A DNA stretch of 64,000 bases from the NCBI RefSeq assembly GCF_018881975.1, contig NZ_JACVPJ010000006.1, positions 1 through 64,000 of the forward strand, written 5' to 3'. A program made the translations under genes and the position numbers. This document shows positions 31,447-43,359 of this stretch, piece after piece (position 1 is the first letter of the stretch; each line of letters opens with the position of its first letter). The notes under the pieces are model-generated. The model had not been told where the DNA came from. It saw only the letters and a list, made by a program, of their open reading frames with translations, and did no database searches. Source of the stretch: Polynucleobacter sp. JS-Safj-400b-B2. GTDB lineage: Bacteria; Pseudomonadota; Gammaproteobacteria; Burkholderiales; Burkholderiaceae.

Positions 31447-31854
31447 ATGCATTATTTAACTAACTTAATAAGCCACTTAATGAGTCAAAGTCTAGCTCTA
31501 ATGAGCTTTTTAGTGGTTTTTGGACTTTTAGGCGTTACTTCAGCCCAAGCTCAGAATAACAGCCAGGCACTCAGTAACTCCGAATTAAACCGTATTAATA
31601 ATCAACCACTCGCCCCAACAGTCAGCCCCGCTGGCGCACTCAACTCTCCAGAAACGCGTAAGCCGAACTATCAGTTCAAAGATAAAAATGGTACGACGGT
31701 CACTGAGTACAAAGATGCCAACTCACCAACACAGGTCGATGTAAAAACACCTTTTACTAGCTATGAAATGGCACCACCTACGTCAGTGATGCCTGGACCC
31801 CAAAAAGATACTGATCTTATTAGCGTTCCCAGTATTAGCATTCCACTTAGATAA
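31447..31854 (+). CDS. Small secreted protein in the DUF2782 position (135 aa)
   Basis: The N-terminus is a hydrophobic signal peptide (SLALMSFLVVFGLLGVTSAQA) ending at AQA. A low-complexity Ser/Asn/Pro stretch follows, then YQFKDKNGTTVTEYKDANSPTQ, which has the (D)-x-G-x-x-V-x-E-Y pattern of the periplasmic DUF2782 family. That family is usually found between polA and thrB in betaproteobacteria. The similarity is short, so the call rests partly on position. The function of the family is unknown. It lies 20 bp before thrB and may be co-transcribed with it. Confidence 0.65.
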   Translation: MHYLTNLISHLMSQSLALMSFLVVFGLLGVTSAQAQNNSQALSNSELNRINNQPLAPTVSPAGALNSPETRKPNYQFKDKNGTTVTEYKDANSPTQVDVKTPFTSYEMAPPTSVMPGPQKDTDLISVPSISIPLR

Positions 31855-31874
31855 TCTTTAAAGCAATTTAGCTT

Positions 31875-32849
31875 ATGGCCGTATTTACTCCGATTGAGCT
31901 TGAGGATATTTCTCATTGGATTACTCAAGACTTTGACATCGGCCAAGCCCATGAAATTCGTGGCATTCATGGCGGGATTGAGAACTCCAACTTTTTCTTA
32001 GACACCATCAAAGACGGCAAGAAACAGGAATATGTTTTAACCATCTTTGAAAGATTATCTGCTGCACAATTACCTTTCTATCTAGAGTTAATGCGCCACT
32101 TAGCGAACAAAGGCGTACCAGTTCCTAAGCCTATTGAGAACAAGCATGGAGAAATCCTATTTACCCTCAAAGGTAAGCCAGCAGCCATTGTTACCAAATT
32201 ACCAGGCCTTTCTAGACTTCAACCAGAGGTTAATCATTGCGCACTCGTAGGTGGAATGCTTGCCAAAATGCATTTAGCTGGAAAAGATTTCCCTAAGTCA
32301 CAAGAAAATCTTCGGAGCCTTGCTTGGTGGCAAAAAACAATTCCCCAAGTAATGGCGCATTTGAATACATTCCAAAAAGAACTCATTACCCATGAGCTAA
32401 AAACTCAAGAAGAGTTCTTTTCCTCGGGTACTTATGATGGCCTGCCGCAAGGCGCTAGCCATTGTGATCTGTTTCGTGACAATGTCTTGTTTGATCCAAA
32501 AGGAGCGGATACATCTCAAGATGAACTAGGCGGTTTCTTCGACTTCTACTTTGCTGGTACTGATAAATGGTTATTTGATATCGCCGTGACTGCAAACGAC
32601 TGGTGTCTTGCTGATAACAAACAAGATTTAGACCCTGCTCGCCTTGATGCATTCATGAAAGCATATCAAGCAGTTCGTCCGCTTACTAACGAAGAGCAAG
32701 CCAGTTTGCCGCTTATGTTGCGCGCTGCTGCTTTACGCTTCTGGGTTTCAAGGCTATGGGACTTCTATCTACCGCGGGATGCTCAGATGCTGACTCCTCA
32801 TGACCCTACGCATTTTGAACACATTCTACTAAGTCGTCGCTCACTATGA
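31875..32849 (+). CDS. thrB: Homoserine kinase (aminoglycoside-phosphotransferase type)
   Basis: A 324-residue protein of the ThrB-II type. GIHGGIENSNFFLDT at ~35 is the nucleotide loop, and GASHCDLFRDNVLFD (~193-207) is the catalytic H-x-D loop with FFDFYFAGTDKWLFDIAV after it. It phosphorylates homoserine in threonine synthesis. The length is normal. Its last 4 bp overlap the next gene (ATGA), so they are translated together. Confidence 0.93.
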   Translation: MAVFTPIELEDISHWITQDFDIGQAHEIRGIHGGIENSNFFLDTIKDGKKQEYVLTIFERLSAAQLPFYLELMRHLANKGVPVPKPIENKHGEILFTLKGKPAAIVTKLPGLSRLQPEVNHCALVGGMLAKMHLAGKDFPKSQENLRSLAWWQKTIPQVMAHLNTFQKELITHELKTQEEFFSSGTYDGLPQGASHCDLFRDNVLFDPKGADTSQDELGGFFDFYFAGTDKWLFDIAVTANDWCLADNKQDLDPARLDAFMKAYQAVRPLTNEEQASLPLMLRAAALRFWVSRLWDFYLPRDAQMLTPHDPTHFEHILLSRRSL

Positions 32850-33622
32850 AACTCAATTCCATAGCACCAAAAGAAGGATACACCTGGATTAGGCAAGGTA
32901 TTTGGCTCTTCAAACAAAATCCTTTAGGCTTCTTGATGCTGGTGTTTATGTATGTATTTGCTGCGCAATTGGCAGTCATCATCCCAGTCATTGGTGTTTT
33001 TGCAGTACTCCTGCTCACGCCAACCCTTTCCGTTGGTTTTATGACTGCTTGTCGTCAAGCCATCCAAAAAGAGCGCATTAAACCAATAGTTTATCTGGTG
33101 GCACTTCGGTCTAGCCAAATTGTTCGCAAAAGAATTTTGCAATTAGGCTTGGTGTACGCCGGCATGATTTTGTTGCTGAGTTTTATCTTAAGTCTCTTGG
33201 TAGATTTTGAATTACTGCTTCCTTTGATGACAAGTGAAAAGCCGATTACGCCAGAAGCGCTGCGCCAGCTTTACTTGGTACTGATCTTTGGAGCAATGCT
33301 GTATTTACCAGTGGCAATGCTGATGTGGTTCTCACCAATCTTAGTGGCGTGGGCTGATATGTCTGTACCTCAGGCGCTATTTTCTAGCTGTCTGGCGTGC
33401 TGGACCAATAAGGCAGCATTCTTTTTGTATCTCTCTATCTGGAGCGCTATTCTGATTGCTATTCCTCTGACAGTCGGAATGATTTTTGATGCTCTCGATC
33501 TAGGGCAAGCAGCCTCCTTCATCATCGCCCCCATCTCCATGGCAGGCTTAACAATAATGCACTGTTCTTTCTATGCAACTTGGAAGGCGTGCTTTACTGA
33601 AGATGAAGTGCTGCCCATCTAA
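32846..33622 (+). CDS. BPSS1780-family membrane protein (258 aa)
   Basis: An integral membrane protein with about six hydrophobic helices and short loops (GIWLFKQNPLGFLMLVFMYV, then VIIPVIGVFAVLLLTP). The start MKLNSIAPKEGYTWIRQG is characteristic of a family named after a Burkholderia pseudomallei gene. No function is known. It overlaps thrB by 4 bp and converges with the helicase gene, whose end lies 8 bp away. Confidence 0.85.
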   Translation: MKLNSIAPKEGYTWIRQGIWLFKQNPLGFLMLVFMYVFAAQLAVIIPVIGVFAVLLLTPTLSVGFMTACRQAIQKERIKPIVYLVALRSSQIVRKRILQLGLVYAGMILLLSFILSLLVDFELLLPLMTSEKPITPEALRQLYLVLIFGAMLYLPVAMLMWFSPILVAWADMSVPQALFSSCLACWTNKAAFFLYLSIWSAILIAIPLTVGMIFDALDLGQAASFIIAPISMAGLTIMHCSFYATWKACFTEDEVLPI

Positions 33623-33630
33623 TTGACTTA

Positions 33631-36009
33631 TTAGTCAATCGCTGCAAGCTTCGCAATACTCAGCTGTAACCACTTAATTCCGTGGCGCTTGAAGTTCACT
33701 TGCGCCCGTGCATCAGCATCCACCCCCTCAAGACCAGTCACACGTCCCTCACCAAACTTAGTATGGAAGACGTTTTGTCCGATCGTGAATGGATAATTTC
33801 CGCGAGGGGGAGAAGCTAATCTTTTCACTTCCATTGAGGCTGAGCCAACTCGCTCAACTCGTTTAACCGGTCTTTGTCGATCAGATCCAGAATCAAAAAA
33901 GTCATTAGACTCGTATTCACGTTGGCGTGTATAGCCATCTTGCCAAGTAGATCCTGATCTTGAGTTACTGCTACCACCCCAGCGTGCATCTCTTGCCTTA
34001 GGGGTGAGCCATTTCAATGAATCAGATGGAAGCTCCTCTAGGAAGCGAGAAGGCATGTTGTAGCGTACCTGGCCATGCAACATCCTTGATTGGGTGTGCG
34101 AGAGGTACAAACGCTCTTTGGCACGTGTAATCGCTACGTACATCAGGCGACGTTCTTCTTCCAAGCCATTCTGTTCATTAACGCTGTTCTCATGGGGGAA
34201 TAAACCCTCTTCAAGGCCGGTAATAAATACTGAAGTGAACTCCAATCCTTTGGCTGAGTGCACTGTCATTAACTGCACAGCATCTTGACCAGCCTGAGCT
34301 TGGTTATCGCCTGCCTCCAATGAAGCATGGGAAAGGAAAGCAGCCAAGGGTGAAACCTCTACTACGCCTGGAGCATTCTCACCAGGGAGCATGGCGGCTG
34401 CGGCATCCTGACCAAAACCTTCTTCAGCAATAAACGCAGTAGCAGCGTTAATTAATTCTTGCAAGTTTTCAACGCGATCCTGTCCTTCACGCTCTGAAAG
34501 ATAGTGCTGAATCAAACCGCTATGCTGAATCACAAATTCGACTGTTTCCGGCAAAGTATTGTGACGAGTAGCTTCATGCATGTGATCTACTAAGCGCACA
34601 AATCCACCCAGTGCAGCACCGGCCTTACCTTCTAAGGAAGATGCGGCTAAATATAAAGAACATTGTTGTGCTCTGGCGGCATCTTGCAATGCTTCAATTG
34701 ATCTTGCACCAATTCCGCGAGTAGGGAAATTCACCACACGGGAGAATGAAGTGTCGTCATTCGGATTTTCGAGTAAGCGTAAGTAAGCTAGTGCATGTTT
34801 AATTTCAGCGCGCTCGAAGAAGCGCAAACCGCCATAAACACGATACGGAATACCTGCAGAAAACAATGCGTGCTCAATAATGCGTGACTGGGCGTTGCTA
34901 CGGTAAAGCAAGGCAACTTCGGTACGTTTGATGCCGCTATTAACTAAAGCCTTGATCTCATCAACCAACCAAGCAGCTTCTGCATGATCACTCGGAGCCT
35001 CATAAATACGGACTGGCTCGCCATGACCAGCATCGGTACGCAGGTTTTTACCCAGGCGCTCCGAGTTATTCGCAATGAGGTGATTTGCTGTATCCAGAAT
35101 ATGGCCGTGTGAGCGATAGTTCTGCTCTAGCTTCACCATTAGAGGGTGATATTGCTTTTCGTAAAGGCGCATGTTTTCAACATCGGCGCCGCGGAAGGCA
35201 TAAATACTTTGGTCATCGTCGCCCACTGCGAAGACGGAACTGCTACCCATACCGCTGACATTAATACGACTTGCGTCATGGCCTGATAACAATTTGAGCC
35301 ATGCATATTGCAAGGCGTTGGTATCTTGAAACTCATCGATCAAGATATGACGAAAACGCTCTTGATAGTGAGTGCGAATCGCTTCACTATGCTTGAGTAA
35401 TTCATAACTACGCAATAAGAGTTCAGCAAAATCAACCACGCCCTCACGTTGACATTGCTCATCGTAAGCTGCATAAAGTTGTGCCATCTTGGCCTGGAAA
35501 TCATCCCCAAGCGCTAAATCTTTTGCGCGCTGACCGCGCTCTTTGGCATGGGCAATGAAGTATTGCAATTGCTTGGCAGGATACTTTTCATCATCAACCT
35601 TTAGACCCTTTAATAGGCGCTTAATTGCTGAAAGCTGATCCTGGGTATCCAGGATTTGGAAAGTAGACGGTAAACCTGCCTCTTTGTGGTGAGCGCGCAA
35701 TAAACGGTTACAAAGACCATGAAAAGTACCAATCCACATTCCACGCGTATTTATCGGCAACATGGCGCTTAGGCGGAGCATCATCTCCTTAGCGGCCTTA
35801 TTGGTGAAGGTCACCGCTAGGACGCCAATGGGCGATACCTGGCCGGTCTGAATCAACCAGGCTATACGGGTGGTGAGGACGCGGGTCTTGCCGCTCCCTG
35901 CCCCAGCCAAAATCAAGGCTGACTGGGCTTGGCCATTTTCATTTACGGGCGGGAGGGTCACTGCCTCGCGCTGTTCTGGGTTGAGGTTCGCGAGCAAGTC
36001 TGAGTACAT
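33631..36009 (-). CDS. uvrD: UvrD/Rep-type DNA helicase (792 aa)
   Basis: Superfamily 1A helicase with all motifs: Walker [17 protein letters not shown] (~35-50), Walker [11 protein letters not shown] (~225), motif [26 protein letters not shown], motif [15 protein letters not shown], and motif [22 protein letters not shown]. The C-terminal ~70 residues form a Tudor-like tail. It unwinds DNA 3'-5' in mismatch and excision repair. Its start is only 24 bp from the divergent valS start. PcrA-like naming is equally possible. Confidence 0.94.
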   Translation of the reverse strand: MYSDLLANLNPEQREAVTLPPVNENGQAQSALILAGAGSGKTRVLTTRIAWLIQTGQVSPIGVLAVTFTNKAAKEMMLRLSAMLPINTRGMWIGTFHGLCNRLLRAHHKEAGLPSTFQILDTQDQLSAIKRLLKGLKVDDEKYPAKQLQYFIAHAKERGQRAKDLALGDDFQAKMAQLYAAYDEQCQREGVVDFAELLLRSYELLKHSEAIRTHYQERFRHILIDEFQDTNALQYAWLKLLSGHDASRINVSGMGSSSVFAVGDDDQSIYAFRGADVENMRLYEKQYHPLMVKLEQNYRSHGHILDTANHLIANNSERLGKNLRTDAGHGEPVRIYEAPSDHAEAAWLVDEIKALVNSGIKRTEVALLYRSNAQSRIIEHALFSAGIPYRVYGGLRFFERAEIKHALAYLRLLENPNDDTSFSRVVNFPTRGIGARSIEALQDAARAQQCSLYLAASSLEGKAGAALGGFVRLVDHMHEATRHNTLPETVEFVIQHSGLIQHYLSEREGQDRVENLQELINAATAFIAEEGFGQDAAAAMLPGENAPGVVEVSPLAAFLSHASLEAGDNQAQAGQDAVQLMTVHSAKGLEFTSVFITGLEEGLFPHENSVNEQNGLEEERRLMYVAITRAKERLYLSHTQSRMLHGQVRYNMPSRFLEELPSDSLKWLTPKARDARWGGSSNSRSGSTWQDGYTRQREYESNDFFDSGSDRQRPVKRVERVGSASMEVKRLASPPRGNYPFTIGQNVFHTKFGEGRVTGLEGVDADARAQVNFKRHGIKWLQLSIAKLAAID

Positions 36010-36018
36010 CAGCCCAAT

Positions 36019-36024
36019 TATAAT
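36019..36024 (+). promoter_or_regulatory. TATAAT just upstream of valS
   Basis: A perfect TATAAT ends 9 bp before the valS ATG. If used, the mRNA would be almost leaderless; no Shine-Dalgarno is seen before that ATG. No -35 could be identified. Confidence 0.35.
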
Positions 36025-36033
36025 TTGCCTCTT

Positions 36034-38925
36034 ATGCCAAATGCCTCAAATACCCCTAATTCACCAGCGGCCAGCTCAGCGGACGAGCTCGCCAAATCCT
36101 ACGAACCCGCCCCGATAGAGGCCTACTGGGGTCCAGAGTGGGAGCGCCGAGGTATTGCCGACTCCACCATGGATGAAGATAGGTGTGATTTTTCCATTCA
36201 GCTTCCTCCGCCGAATGTGACTGGCACCCTGCATATGGGGCATGCCTTTAACCAAACCATCATGGATGGCTTGGTGCGTCATGCACGCATGTCAGGTAAA
36301 AACACTTTGTGGGTACCCGGCACCGATCACGCTGGTATCGCCACCCAAATCGTGGTTGAACGCCAACTTGATGCACAGAAAGTGTCTCGCCATGATTTGG
36401 GTCGTGACAAGTTTTTAGAAAAAGTGTGGGAGTGGAAAGAAACTTCTGGCAACACGATTACTCGCCAAATTCGTCGTCTAGGCGCATCGATCGATTGGGG
36501 TAAAGAATATTTCACAATGGACAGCAAGATGTCCAAAGCAGTGGTGGAAGTTTTTGTACGCCTACATGAGCAAGGTTTGATTTATCGCGGCAAACGTTTA
36601 GTGAACTGGGATCCTGTTCTAGGTACCGCAGTTTCAGATTTAGAAGTGGTAAGCGAAGAAGAGGATGGCTCAATGTGGCACATCCGCTATCCATTAACCG
36701 ATGGTTCTGGCCATCTCACGGTCGCTACCACTCGTCCAGAAACCTTACTGGGTGACGTAGCCGTCATGGTGAACCCAGAAGATGAGCGCTACAAACATCT
36801 GATCGGTAAGTCAGTAAATCTGCCTTTGTGTGATCGCCAGATCCCGATCATTGCTGATGATTATGTTGATCTGAACTTTGGTACTGGCGTTGTAAAGGTA
36901 ACTCCTGCACATGACTTTAATGACTATGCCGTAGGCCAACGACATCAACTGCCCATGATCAACATCCTCACTTTGGATGCCAAGATTAATGAGAATGCTC
37001 CAGCTGCCTATCAAGGCCTGGAAAGATTTGCGGCACGCAAGCAAGTTGTCGCTGATCTAGATGCTGCTGGTTTACTAGAAAAAGTTCAGCCACATAAATT
37101 AATGGTGCCCCGCAGTGATCGCACTCAAACCATCATTGAGCCAATGCTCACTGACCAATGGTTTGTAGCGATGTCTAAATCAAGTCCAGATAACAAATAT
37201 CAACCCGGTTCATCTATTGCTGGTGCAGCATTAGATGCGGTAACTAGAGGTGATATCAAACTTGTTCCAGAGAATTGGATCAATACTTACACCCAGTGGC
37301 TAGAAAACATCCAGGACTGGTGCATCTCTCGCCAACTTTGGTGGGGCCATCAAATACCCGCTTGGTATGGCGATGATGGGCAGATTTTTGTCGGTTGCTC
37401 TGAGGAAGAGGCTAAAACTAAGGCTACGGCAGCCGGCTACACCGGCAAACTCAACCGTGACCCAGATGTATTAGATACCTGGTTTAGTTCTGCCCTTGTC
37501 CCCTTTAGCTCCTTAGGCTGGCCAGAAGAAACACCTGCTTTAAATCACTTCCTACCCTCCTCAGTGTTAGTCACGGGCTTTGACATCATCTTCTTCTGGG
37601 TGGCACGCATGGTCATGATGACCTGCCACTTTACTGGAAAAGTACCATTCCACACTGTCTATGTTCATGGTCTAGTACGTGATGCTGAAGGCCAGAAGAT
37701 GAGTAAGTCCAAAGGTAATACTTTGGATCCAATCGATTTGATTGATGGTATTAAGATTGAAGAGTTAGTAGGCAAGAGAACTACTGGCCTCATGAATCCT
37801 AAGCAAGCAGAAAGCATTAGCAAGAAAACCAAGAAAGAGTTCCCGGATGGTATTCCGGCATTCGGTACCGATGCCTTGCGCTTTACTTTTGCATCTTTAG
37901 CTTCACTTGGTCGCAATATTAACTTCGACCAAAAGCGCTGCGAAGGCTATCGTAATTTCTGTAACAAACTTTGGAATGCCACTCGCTTTGTGCTGATGAA
38001 CTGCTCTGGTAGTGATGAAGAGAATGGCTTAGCACCTTGCGACAACCAATGCGGTCCAGAAGGATATCTAGATTTCTCACCTGCAGATAAATGGATCGTC
38101 TCCGAACTCCAAAGGACTGAAGCTGAGGTAGCCAAGGGCTTTGAGGCATATCGCTTTGACAATATTGCTACTAGTATTTACCAATTTGTTTGGGATGAGT
38201 ATTGCGATTGGTACCTCGAGCTTGCTAAGGTGCAATTGCAGACTGGCACGCCAGCGCAGCAACGCGCTACACGTCGCACCCTCTTGCGTGTTTTGGAAAC
38301 TATCCTACGCATGGCGCATCCACTGATTCCATTCATCACTGAAACGCTTTGGCAAACTGTTGGCCCTAAGTCTGGAAAAGAATTAGCCCAACAAGCCAAA
38401 CAAACGATTGCACTCCAGCCTTACCCGGTTGCTCAACCTGAAAAGATTGATGAGCAAAGCGAAGCTTGGATTACTCAGATTAAAGCGATTGTCGATGCCT
38501 GTAGAAATCTGCGCGGTGAGATGCAAGTTCCTCCTGGTCAAAAAGTACCGCTCTGGATTTGTGGGCCGGAGGCATTCTTAGAAAAAGCTACTCCTTATTT
38601 GATGGCGCTTGCTAAGTTAGCTGAGGTCAAAATCTATAGCGATGAATCTGCATTAGAAAAAGATGCTCCAGATGCACCAATTGCTCTAGTGGGTGATATC
38701 AAGCTCTTGCTCAAGATTGAAGTGGATATTGCGGCAGAGCGCATTCGTTTAAGCAAAGAAATTGAGCGCCTCGCAAACGAAATTAATAAAGCCAAGGGCA
38801 AATTGACCAATGAAAGCTTTGTGGCTCGCGCCCCCGCCGAGGTTGTTGCCCAGGAAAAGCAGCGTCTTGCAGGCTTTGAGCAAAATTATGACAAGCTTGT
38901 TGCACAATTAGAACGTCTGAAGTAA
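36034..38925 (+). CDS. valS: Valyl-tRNA synthetase
   Basis: A 963-residue class I synthetase. The HIGH motif is [15 protein letters not shown] (~50-64), the editing domain lies at ~200-350, and KMSKS is seen as [14 protein letters not shown] (~550). The C-terminal ~65 residues form a coiled coil ([20 protein letters not shown]) that binds tRNA. An insertion with [18 protein letters not shown] follows the KMSKS loop, which is usual in betaproteobacteria. The ATG at 36034 is chosen over an in-frame TTG at 36025. The galU gene follows by 30 bp on the same strand. Confidence 0.96.
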   Translation: MPNASNTPNSPAASSADELAKSYEPAPIEAYWGPEWERRGIADSTMDEDRCDFSIQLPPPNVTGTLHMGHAFNQTIMDGLVRHARMSGKNTLWVPGTDHAGIATQIVVERQLDAQKVSRHDLGRDKFLEKVWEWKETSGNTITRQIRRLGASIDWGKEYFTMDSKMSKAVVEVFVRLHEQGLIYRGKRLVNWDPVLGTAVSDLEVVSEEEDGSMWHIRYPLTDGSGHLTVATTRPETLLGDVAVMVNPEDERYKHLIGKSVNLPLCDRQIPIIADDYVDLNFGTGVVKVTPAHDFNDYAVGQRHQLPMINILTLDAKINENAPAAYQGLERFAARKQVVADLDAAGLLEKVQPHKLMVPRSDRTQTIIEPMLTDQWFVAMSKSSPDNKYQPGSSIAGAALDAVTRGDIKLVPENWINTYTQWLENIQDWCISRQLWWGHQIPAWYGDDGQIFVGCSEEEAKTKATAAGYTGKLNRDPDVLDTWFSSALVPFSSLGWPEETPALNHFLPSSVLVTGFDIIFFWVARMVMMTCHFTGKVPFHTVYVHGLVRDAEGQKMSKSKGNTLDPIDLIDGIKIEELVGKRTTGLMNPKQAESISKKTKKEFPDGIPAFGTDALRFTFASLASLGRNINFDQKRCEGYRNFCNKLWNATRFVLMNCSGSDEENGLAPCDNQCGPEGYLDFSPADKWIVSELQRTEAEVAKGFEAYRFDNIATSIYQFVWDEYCDWYLELAKVQLQTGTPAQQRATRRTLLRVLETILRMAHPLIPFITETLWQTVGPKSGKELAQQAKQTIALQPYPVAQPEKIDEQSEAWITQIKAIVDACRNLRGEMQVPPGQKVPLWICGPEAFLEKATPYLMALAKLAEVKIYSDESALEKDAPDAPIALVGDIKLLLKIEVDIAAERIRLSKEIERLANEINKAKGKLTNESFVARAPAEVVAQEKQRLAGFEQNYDKLVAQLERLK

Positions 38926-38955
38926 TAATTAGCCAAATAAAACAATTGGATTTAT

Positions 38956-39843
38956 ATGTCACTAAGCACAAAAGCAGTCACCAAAGCAGTTTTCCCAGTT
39001 GCTGGATTAGGCACACGGTTTTTGCCAGCCACTAAGGCAAGCCCAAAAGAGATGCTCAATGTGGTCGACAAACCACTCATCCAATATGCTGTTGAAGAGG
39101 CTATTGCGGCTGGCATTACTGAAATGATTTTCGTTACCGGACGTAGTAAACGCGCTATTGAAGATCACTTTGATAAAGCCTATGAATTGGAGGCTGAGCT
39201 TGAAGCTAAAAACAAGCAAGCCCTTCTAGATATCGTTCGTAGTGTTAAACCTAGTCACGTTGATTGTATTTATGTTCGTCAACCTGAGGCACTCGGTTTA
39301 GGCCACGCAGTTTTATGTGCAGAAAAGTTAGTTCGTGATGAGCCATTTGCCATTATTTTGGCTGATGACTTATTGGATGGCCAACCTCCCGTACTTAAGC
39401 AAATGCTCAATGTATTTGATGAGCAAAATGGCTCTGTCGTTGCTGTGGAAAAAATTGATCCCGCAAAGAGCAGTTCTTATGGAATTGTTTCTGGATCTGA
39501 GGTAACTAAAGGCATTTATCGCCTAGACGGCATAGTAGAGAAGCCTCAACCTAAAGATGCACCATCTAATTTAGCGGTCGTGGGACGTTATGTCCTATCG
39601 TCTAACATCTTTACCCATATTCGCAATCTCAAACCAGGTGCGGGTGGCGAGATTCAGCTTACAGATGCAATTGCGTCTTTGCTAAAGGAAGAGCCAGTAT
39701 TCGCTTATGAATATGATGGTGTACGTTATGACTGCGGCAGCAAGCTGGGCTACCTCAAAGCTTCAGTTGAATTTGCACTTCGTCACCCAGAGGTAAAAAA
39801 CGATTTTGCAGAATACTTGAAGAGCCGGGTTTATCTTAAATAA
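38956..39843 (+). CDS. galU: UTP-glucose-1-phosphate uridylyltransferase
   Basis: A 295-residue nucleotidyltransferase with the signature [24 protein letters not shown] (seen at ~10-33), DDLLDG at ~130 for the metal site and [20 protein letters not shown] (~195). It makes UDP-glucose for cell-surface polysaccharides. The length is typical. It lies 30 bp after valS and may be transcribed from the same unit. Confidence 0.95.
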   Translation: MSLSTKAVTKAVFPVAGLGTRFLPATKASPKEMLNVVDKPLIQYAVEEAIAAGITEMIFVTGRSKRAIEDHFDKAYELEAELEAKNKQALLDIVRSVKPSHVDCIYVRQPEALGLGHAVLCAEKLVRDEPFAIILADDLLDGQPPVLKQMLNVFDEQNGSVVAVEKIDPAKSSSYGIVSGSEVTKGIYRLDGIVEKPQPKDAPSNLAVVGRYVLSSNIFTHIRNLKPGAGGEIQLTDAIASLLKEEPVFAYEYDGVRYDCGSKLGYLKASVEFALRHPEVKNDFAEYLKSRVYLK

Positions 39844-39894
39844 TTAAGGTAAGGCTGGGCCTAGATTTAAAGAGCGTAAACATCTGTCTAATGC

Positions 39895-40140
39895 TTATCT
39901 TCTCTTCATAAAGAAAACCAGCACATCACCCTCGATGGTGCTTGCTAGCAACTCATTACCAGTTTGCTTGGCAAATGCAGGAAAGTCATGAGCGGCTCCC
40001 GCATCAGTTGCCTTAATCTTTAAGACTTCGCCCGACTGCATGGTTGCCAAGGCCTTCTTGGTACGTAAGATAGGCAATGGGCAGTTCATGCCAATCGCAT
40101 CTACCTCTGCATTAAAGGCAATATTCACTGGTTCACTCAT
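39895..40140 (-). CDS. TusA-family sulfurtransferase (81 aa)
   Basis: A small protein with the TusA core: [20 protein letters not shown] (Cys ~20 in the C-P-L-P motif) and a C-terminal beta strand ([11 protein letters not shown]). The family carries persulfide sulfur to tRNA thiolation or other acceptors. Its ATG overlaps the alaS stop by 4 bp, so it is translated after alaS, as in other betaproteobacteria. Whether it is the tRNA-specific TusA cannot be decided. Confidence 0.85.
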   Translation of the reverse strand: MSEPVNIAFNAEVDAIGMNCPLPILRTKKALATMQSGEVLKIKATDAGAAHDFPAFAKQTGNELLASTIEGDVLVFFMKRR

Positions 40141-42761
40141 TTGCTTGCTATCCAGTCTTTAACGCCATCTAAGGCCGCGCCCAACTTACTAGGATCAGTT
40201 CCACCAGCCATCGCCATTTCTGGTTTGCCGCCGCCTTTACCACCCACTTGCTGAGCAACAAAGTTCACGAGATCGCCCGCTTTAACTTTACCAATTGAAT
40301 CAGCCGTCACGCCAGCAATCAAACTGACTTTATCGCCCTGAACTGAGGCCAACACAATGGCAGCTGTTTTTAACTTTGCCTTAAGTGCATCCATGGTTTC
40401 GCGAAGTACGCCAGCATCAGCGCCATCAAGTCGAGCAGCCAGCACTTTAATGCCATTCACATCAATAGCTTGACCAGCTAACTCATCACCTTGACTAGCT
40501 GCCAACTTAGAGTTCACTTTTTCTAATTCACGCTCAGCTTGACGCAGACTATCTTGAAGTTGCGCAACACGATTCACTAGGTCACCTGGATGGGTTTTGA
40601 GGATCGCTGCAGCTTCATTGATTTTGTCTTCTAAACCTTGTAAGAAGTGCAGTGCATTATTGCCAGTCACCGCCTCAACACGGCGAATACCAGCAGCAAC
40701 GCCGCCTTCAGAAACAATCTTTAGGCTACCGATATCACCAGTGCGCCCTACGTGGGTGCCACCACATAACTCTTTAGAAGAGCCAATCTCCAGCACGCGT
40801 ACCTCATCACCATACTTCTCACCAAAGAGCATCATGGCGCCAGTCTTTTGCGCATCATCCAAAGACATGACTTTGCCTGAGGTTGCAGTGTTTTCCAGAA
40901 TTTCTTGATTCACGATATCTTCAATGCGGCGAATTTGTTCAGCAGTAATCGGTGCATTGTGCGTAAAGTCAAAACGGGTCTTCGTAGCGTCTACCAAGGA
41001 TCCCTTCTGCTGCACGTGATCACCTAATACCTCACGCAATGCTTTGTGCAAGATATGAGTAGCGCTGTGATTGCGCATAATGTCAGTTCGCTGTTGGGTA
41101 TCTACCAAAGCATTAAGAGAATCACCCACCTTGAGCTCACCTTCAAGAGCCTCTCCCTGATGACCAAATACATCGGCCTGGATCTTGAAGGTATCTTCGA
41201 CCGCAAAGCGAATACTTTCATTGCGGAGCTCGCCTTTATCACCAACTTGACCGCCAGATTCTGCATAGAAAGGGGTGTTATCCAAAACGATGACCGCTGC
41301 ATCTCCAGCCTTAACAGCAGATACTGCCGAACCATCCACATACAAAGCAGTTACTATGGCGCCCTCATGTTTAAGGGTGTCATAGCCATGAAACTGGGTT
41401 GGCTTGCCTTTGTAATCCAATCCTTGGGCTACCTTGAACTTACCTGCTGCCCTGGCTTGATCACGCTGCTTTTGCATCGCCACTTCAAAGCCTTCAGCGT
41501 CAACAGTCACGCCACGCTCACGACAAACGTCAGCCGTTAAATCTAACGGGAAACCAAATGTGTCATGTAAGCGGAAAGCAGTTTCACCATCGACTACTTT
41601 TGCACCACCAGCCAAAGCGCCATCTAAAATTTCCATACCATTAGCAATCGTTTGAAAGAAGCGCTCTTCCTCTTGCTTAATCACTTCACTGACTTTGTCT
41701 TGTGCTGCACGTAACTCTGGATAGGCTTCGCCCATTTCTTTAACAAGCGCAGGCACCAACTGGTAGAAGAATGGTTTGCGTGCACCTAACTTATAACCAT
41801 GACGAATCGCGCGACGCGCAATGCGACGCAATACATAGCCACGACCAGCATTACCTGGAATTACGCCATCGACCACAATGAAACTACATGCACGGATGTG
41901 GTCAGCAATGACCTTTAATGAAGGACTTTGTGCATCACAGTTTTCGCCACCCGCCGCATCAACCGCATCCTTAGAAGCCTTAAGGAGATTGACGAAGAGG
42001 TCGATTTCATAATTGGAGTGAACATGCTGCAAGACTGCTGCAATACGCTCAAGACCCATGCCTGTATCAACACTAGGCTTAGGTAGCGGATGCATTGCAC
42101 CGGCCTCGTCGCGGTTGTACTGCATGAAGACATTATTCCAAATTTCGATGAAGCGATCACCATCTTCATCAGGACTTCCAGGAGGACCACCAGGAATATG
42201 TTCACCGTGATCGTAGAAAATTTCAGTGCAAGGTCCGCAAGGGCCTGTGTCACCCATCATCCAAAAATTATCCGATGCGTAACGCGCGCCCTTGTTATCC
42301 CCAATGCGAATAATGCGATCCTCCGGCACACCAATTTGCTTATTCCAAATCTCATAAGCCTCGTCATCTTCCGCATACACGGTGACCAAGAGCTTTTCTT
42401 TAGGCAACTGAAATACCTGAGTCAACAAATCCCAAGCAAATTGAATGGCATCTTTCTTGAAATAATCTCCAAAAGAGAAATTTCCCAACATTTCAAAAAA
42501 GGTGTGATGACGGGCCGTGTAGCCTACGTTATCCAAATCGTTGTGTTTTCCACCTGCCCGGATGCACTTTTGGGCAGTCGTAGCACGGTTATAGGGGCGC
42601 TTATCAAAGCCCAAAAACACGTCTTTAAACTGGTTCATACCTGCATTTGTAAATAGCAGGGTTGGGTCATCCCCCGGCACTACTGGGCTGGATGGAACAA
42701 TTTGGTGGCCTTTTTGGGCGAAGAATTCCAGGTAAGCCTGGCGAATTTGGGAGACTTTCAT
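40137..42761 (-). CDS. alaS: Alanyl-tRNA synthetase
   Basis: An 874-residue class II synthetase. The catalytic core shows [19 protein letters not shown] (~85) and [12 protein letters not shown] (~235). The editing domain has the zinc site [16 protein letters not shown] (~562) and [13 protein letters not shown] (~664). The C-terminal DHHA1-like part ends in [18 protein letters not shown]. The length matches the family. It is divergent from tctB with about 120 bp between them. Confidence 0.97.
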   Translation of the reverse strand: MKVSQIRQAYLEFFAQKGHQIVPSSPVVPGDDPTLLFTNAGMNQFKDVFLGFDKRPYNRATTAQKCIRAGGKHNDLDNVGYTARHHTFFEMLGNFSFGDYFKKDAIQFAWDLLTQVFQLPKEKLLVTVYAEDDEAYEIWNKQIGVPEDRIIRIGDNKGARYASDNFWMMGDTGPCGPCTEIFYDHGEHIPGGPPGSPDEDGDRFIEIWNNVFMQYNRDEAGAMHPLPKPSVDTGMGLERIAAVLQHVHSNYEIDLFVNLLKASKDAVDAAGGENCDAQSPSLKVIADHIRACSFIVVDGVIPGNAGRGYVLRRIARRAIRHGYKLGARKPFFYQLVPALVKEMGEAYPELRAAQDKVSEVIKQEEERFFQTIANGMEILDGALAGGAKVVDGETAFRLHDTFGFPLDLTADVCRERGVTVDAEGFEVAMQKQRDQARAAGKFKVAQGLDYKGKPTQFHGYDTLKHEGAIVTALYVDGSAVSAVKAGDAAVIVLDNTPFYAESGGQVGDKGELRNESIRFAVEDTFKIQADVFGHQGEALEGELKVGDSLNALVDTQQRTDIMRNHSATHILHKALREVLGDHVQQKGSLVDATKTRFDFTHNAPITAEQIRRIEDIVNQEILENTATSGKVMSLDDAQKTGAMMLFGEKYGDEVRVLEIGSSKELCGGTHVGRTGDIGSLKIVSEGGVAAGIRRVEAVTGNNALHFLQGLEDKINEAAAILKTHPGDLVNRVAQLQDSLRQAERELEKVNSKLAASQGDELAGQAIDVNGIKVLAARLDGADAGVLRETMDALKAKLKTAAIVLASVQGDKVSLIAGVTADSIGKVKAGDLVNFVAQQVGGKGGGKPEMAMAGGTDPSKLGAALDGVKDWIASK

Positions 42762-42882
42762 GGCAATAATTATCGCATTGGCACCTGTCTAGGGCAAACC
42801 CTAGACAAGATACCCATATCCTGCCTTACAATCGCACAACATCAATAAATCGACTAATAAGTCTGTAATTAAGGAGCGCAAC

Positions 42883-43341
42883 TTGGAAATCCGCAATCAA
42901 AAAGATTTTGGGGCTGGCCTAATGTATATGGTCATTGGTCTCTTTTTCACTTTCATGGCCACCCAGCACCCAATGGGAACTGCTGCCAAAATGGGGCCTG
43001 GATACTTTCCCTTCTGGCTTGGCCTAGTAATGACAGCCCTGGGTTTAATCATCCTAGTGAAGTCACTCAGCGCTAAAGCAGCAATTGAAAAAATCCCTCC
43101 TTTCAATTGGAAGGTCATTGGCCTCATTACTGGATCTGTCATTGCATACGGCATCCTCTTGCCAACGATGGGCTTTATCGTAGCCGTGTTCGTTTTGGTA
43201 TTTATGTCAGCCAGCGCAAGTCATGAATTTCATTGGAAAGGCACTTTAATTAATGCCATATTTCTGATTGTTTTCACTTATTCGGTATTTGTTCTGGGTC
43301 TGAAATTACAGTTCCCATTACTGCCTTTCTTTCTTCAATAA
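42883..43341 (+). CDS. tctB: Tripartite tricarboxylate transporter, small membrane subunit TctB
   Basis: A 152-residue membrane protein with four hydrophobic segments (MYMVIGLFFTFMA, WLGLVMTALGLIILVKSL, VIGLITGSVIAYGILL, LINAIFLIVFTYSVFVLGL). The Gly-Pro-Gly-Tyr-Phe-Pro motif at ~40 is typical of TctB. The start is a TTG with AAGGAG 6 nt upstream. tctA follows by 18 bp. Together they form the membrane part of a solute-binding-protein-dependent carboxylate importer. Confidence 0.88.
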   Translation: MEIRNQKDFGAGLMYMVIGLFFTFMATQHPMGTAAKMGPGYFPFWLGLVMTALGLIILVKSLSAKAAIEKIPPFNWKVIGLITGSVIAYGILLPTMGFIVAVFVLVFMSASASHEFHWKGTLINAIFLIVFTYSVFVLGLKLQFPLLPFFLQ

Positions 43342-43359
43342 CGTACCGGGATACTGAAA

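Noticed and set aside
41046..41540. Plus-strand frame of 164 residues inside alaS
   Set aside because: Antisense to the conserved alaS coding region.
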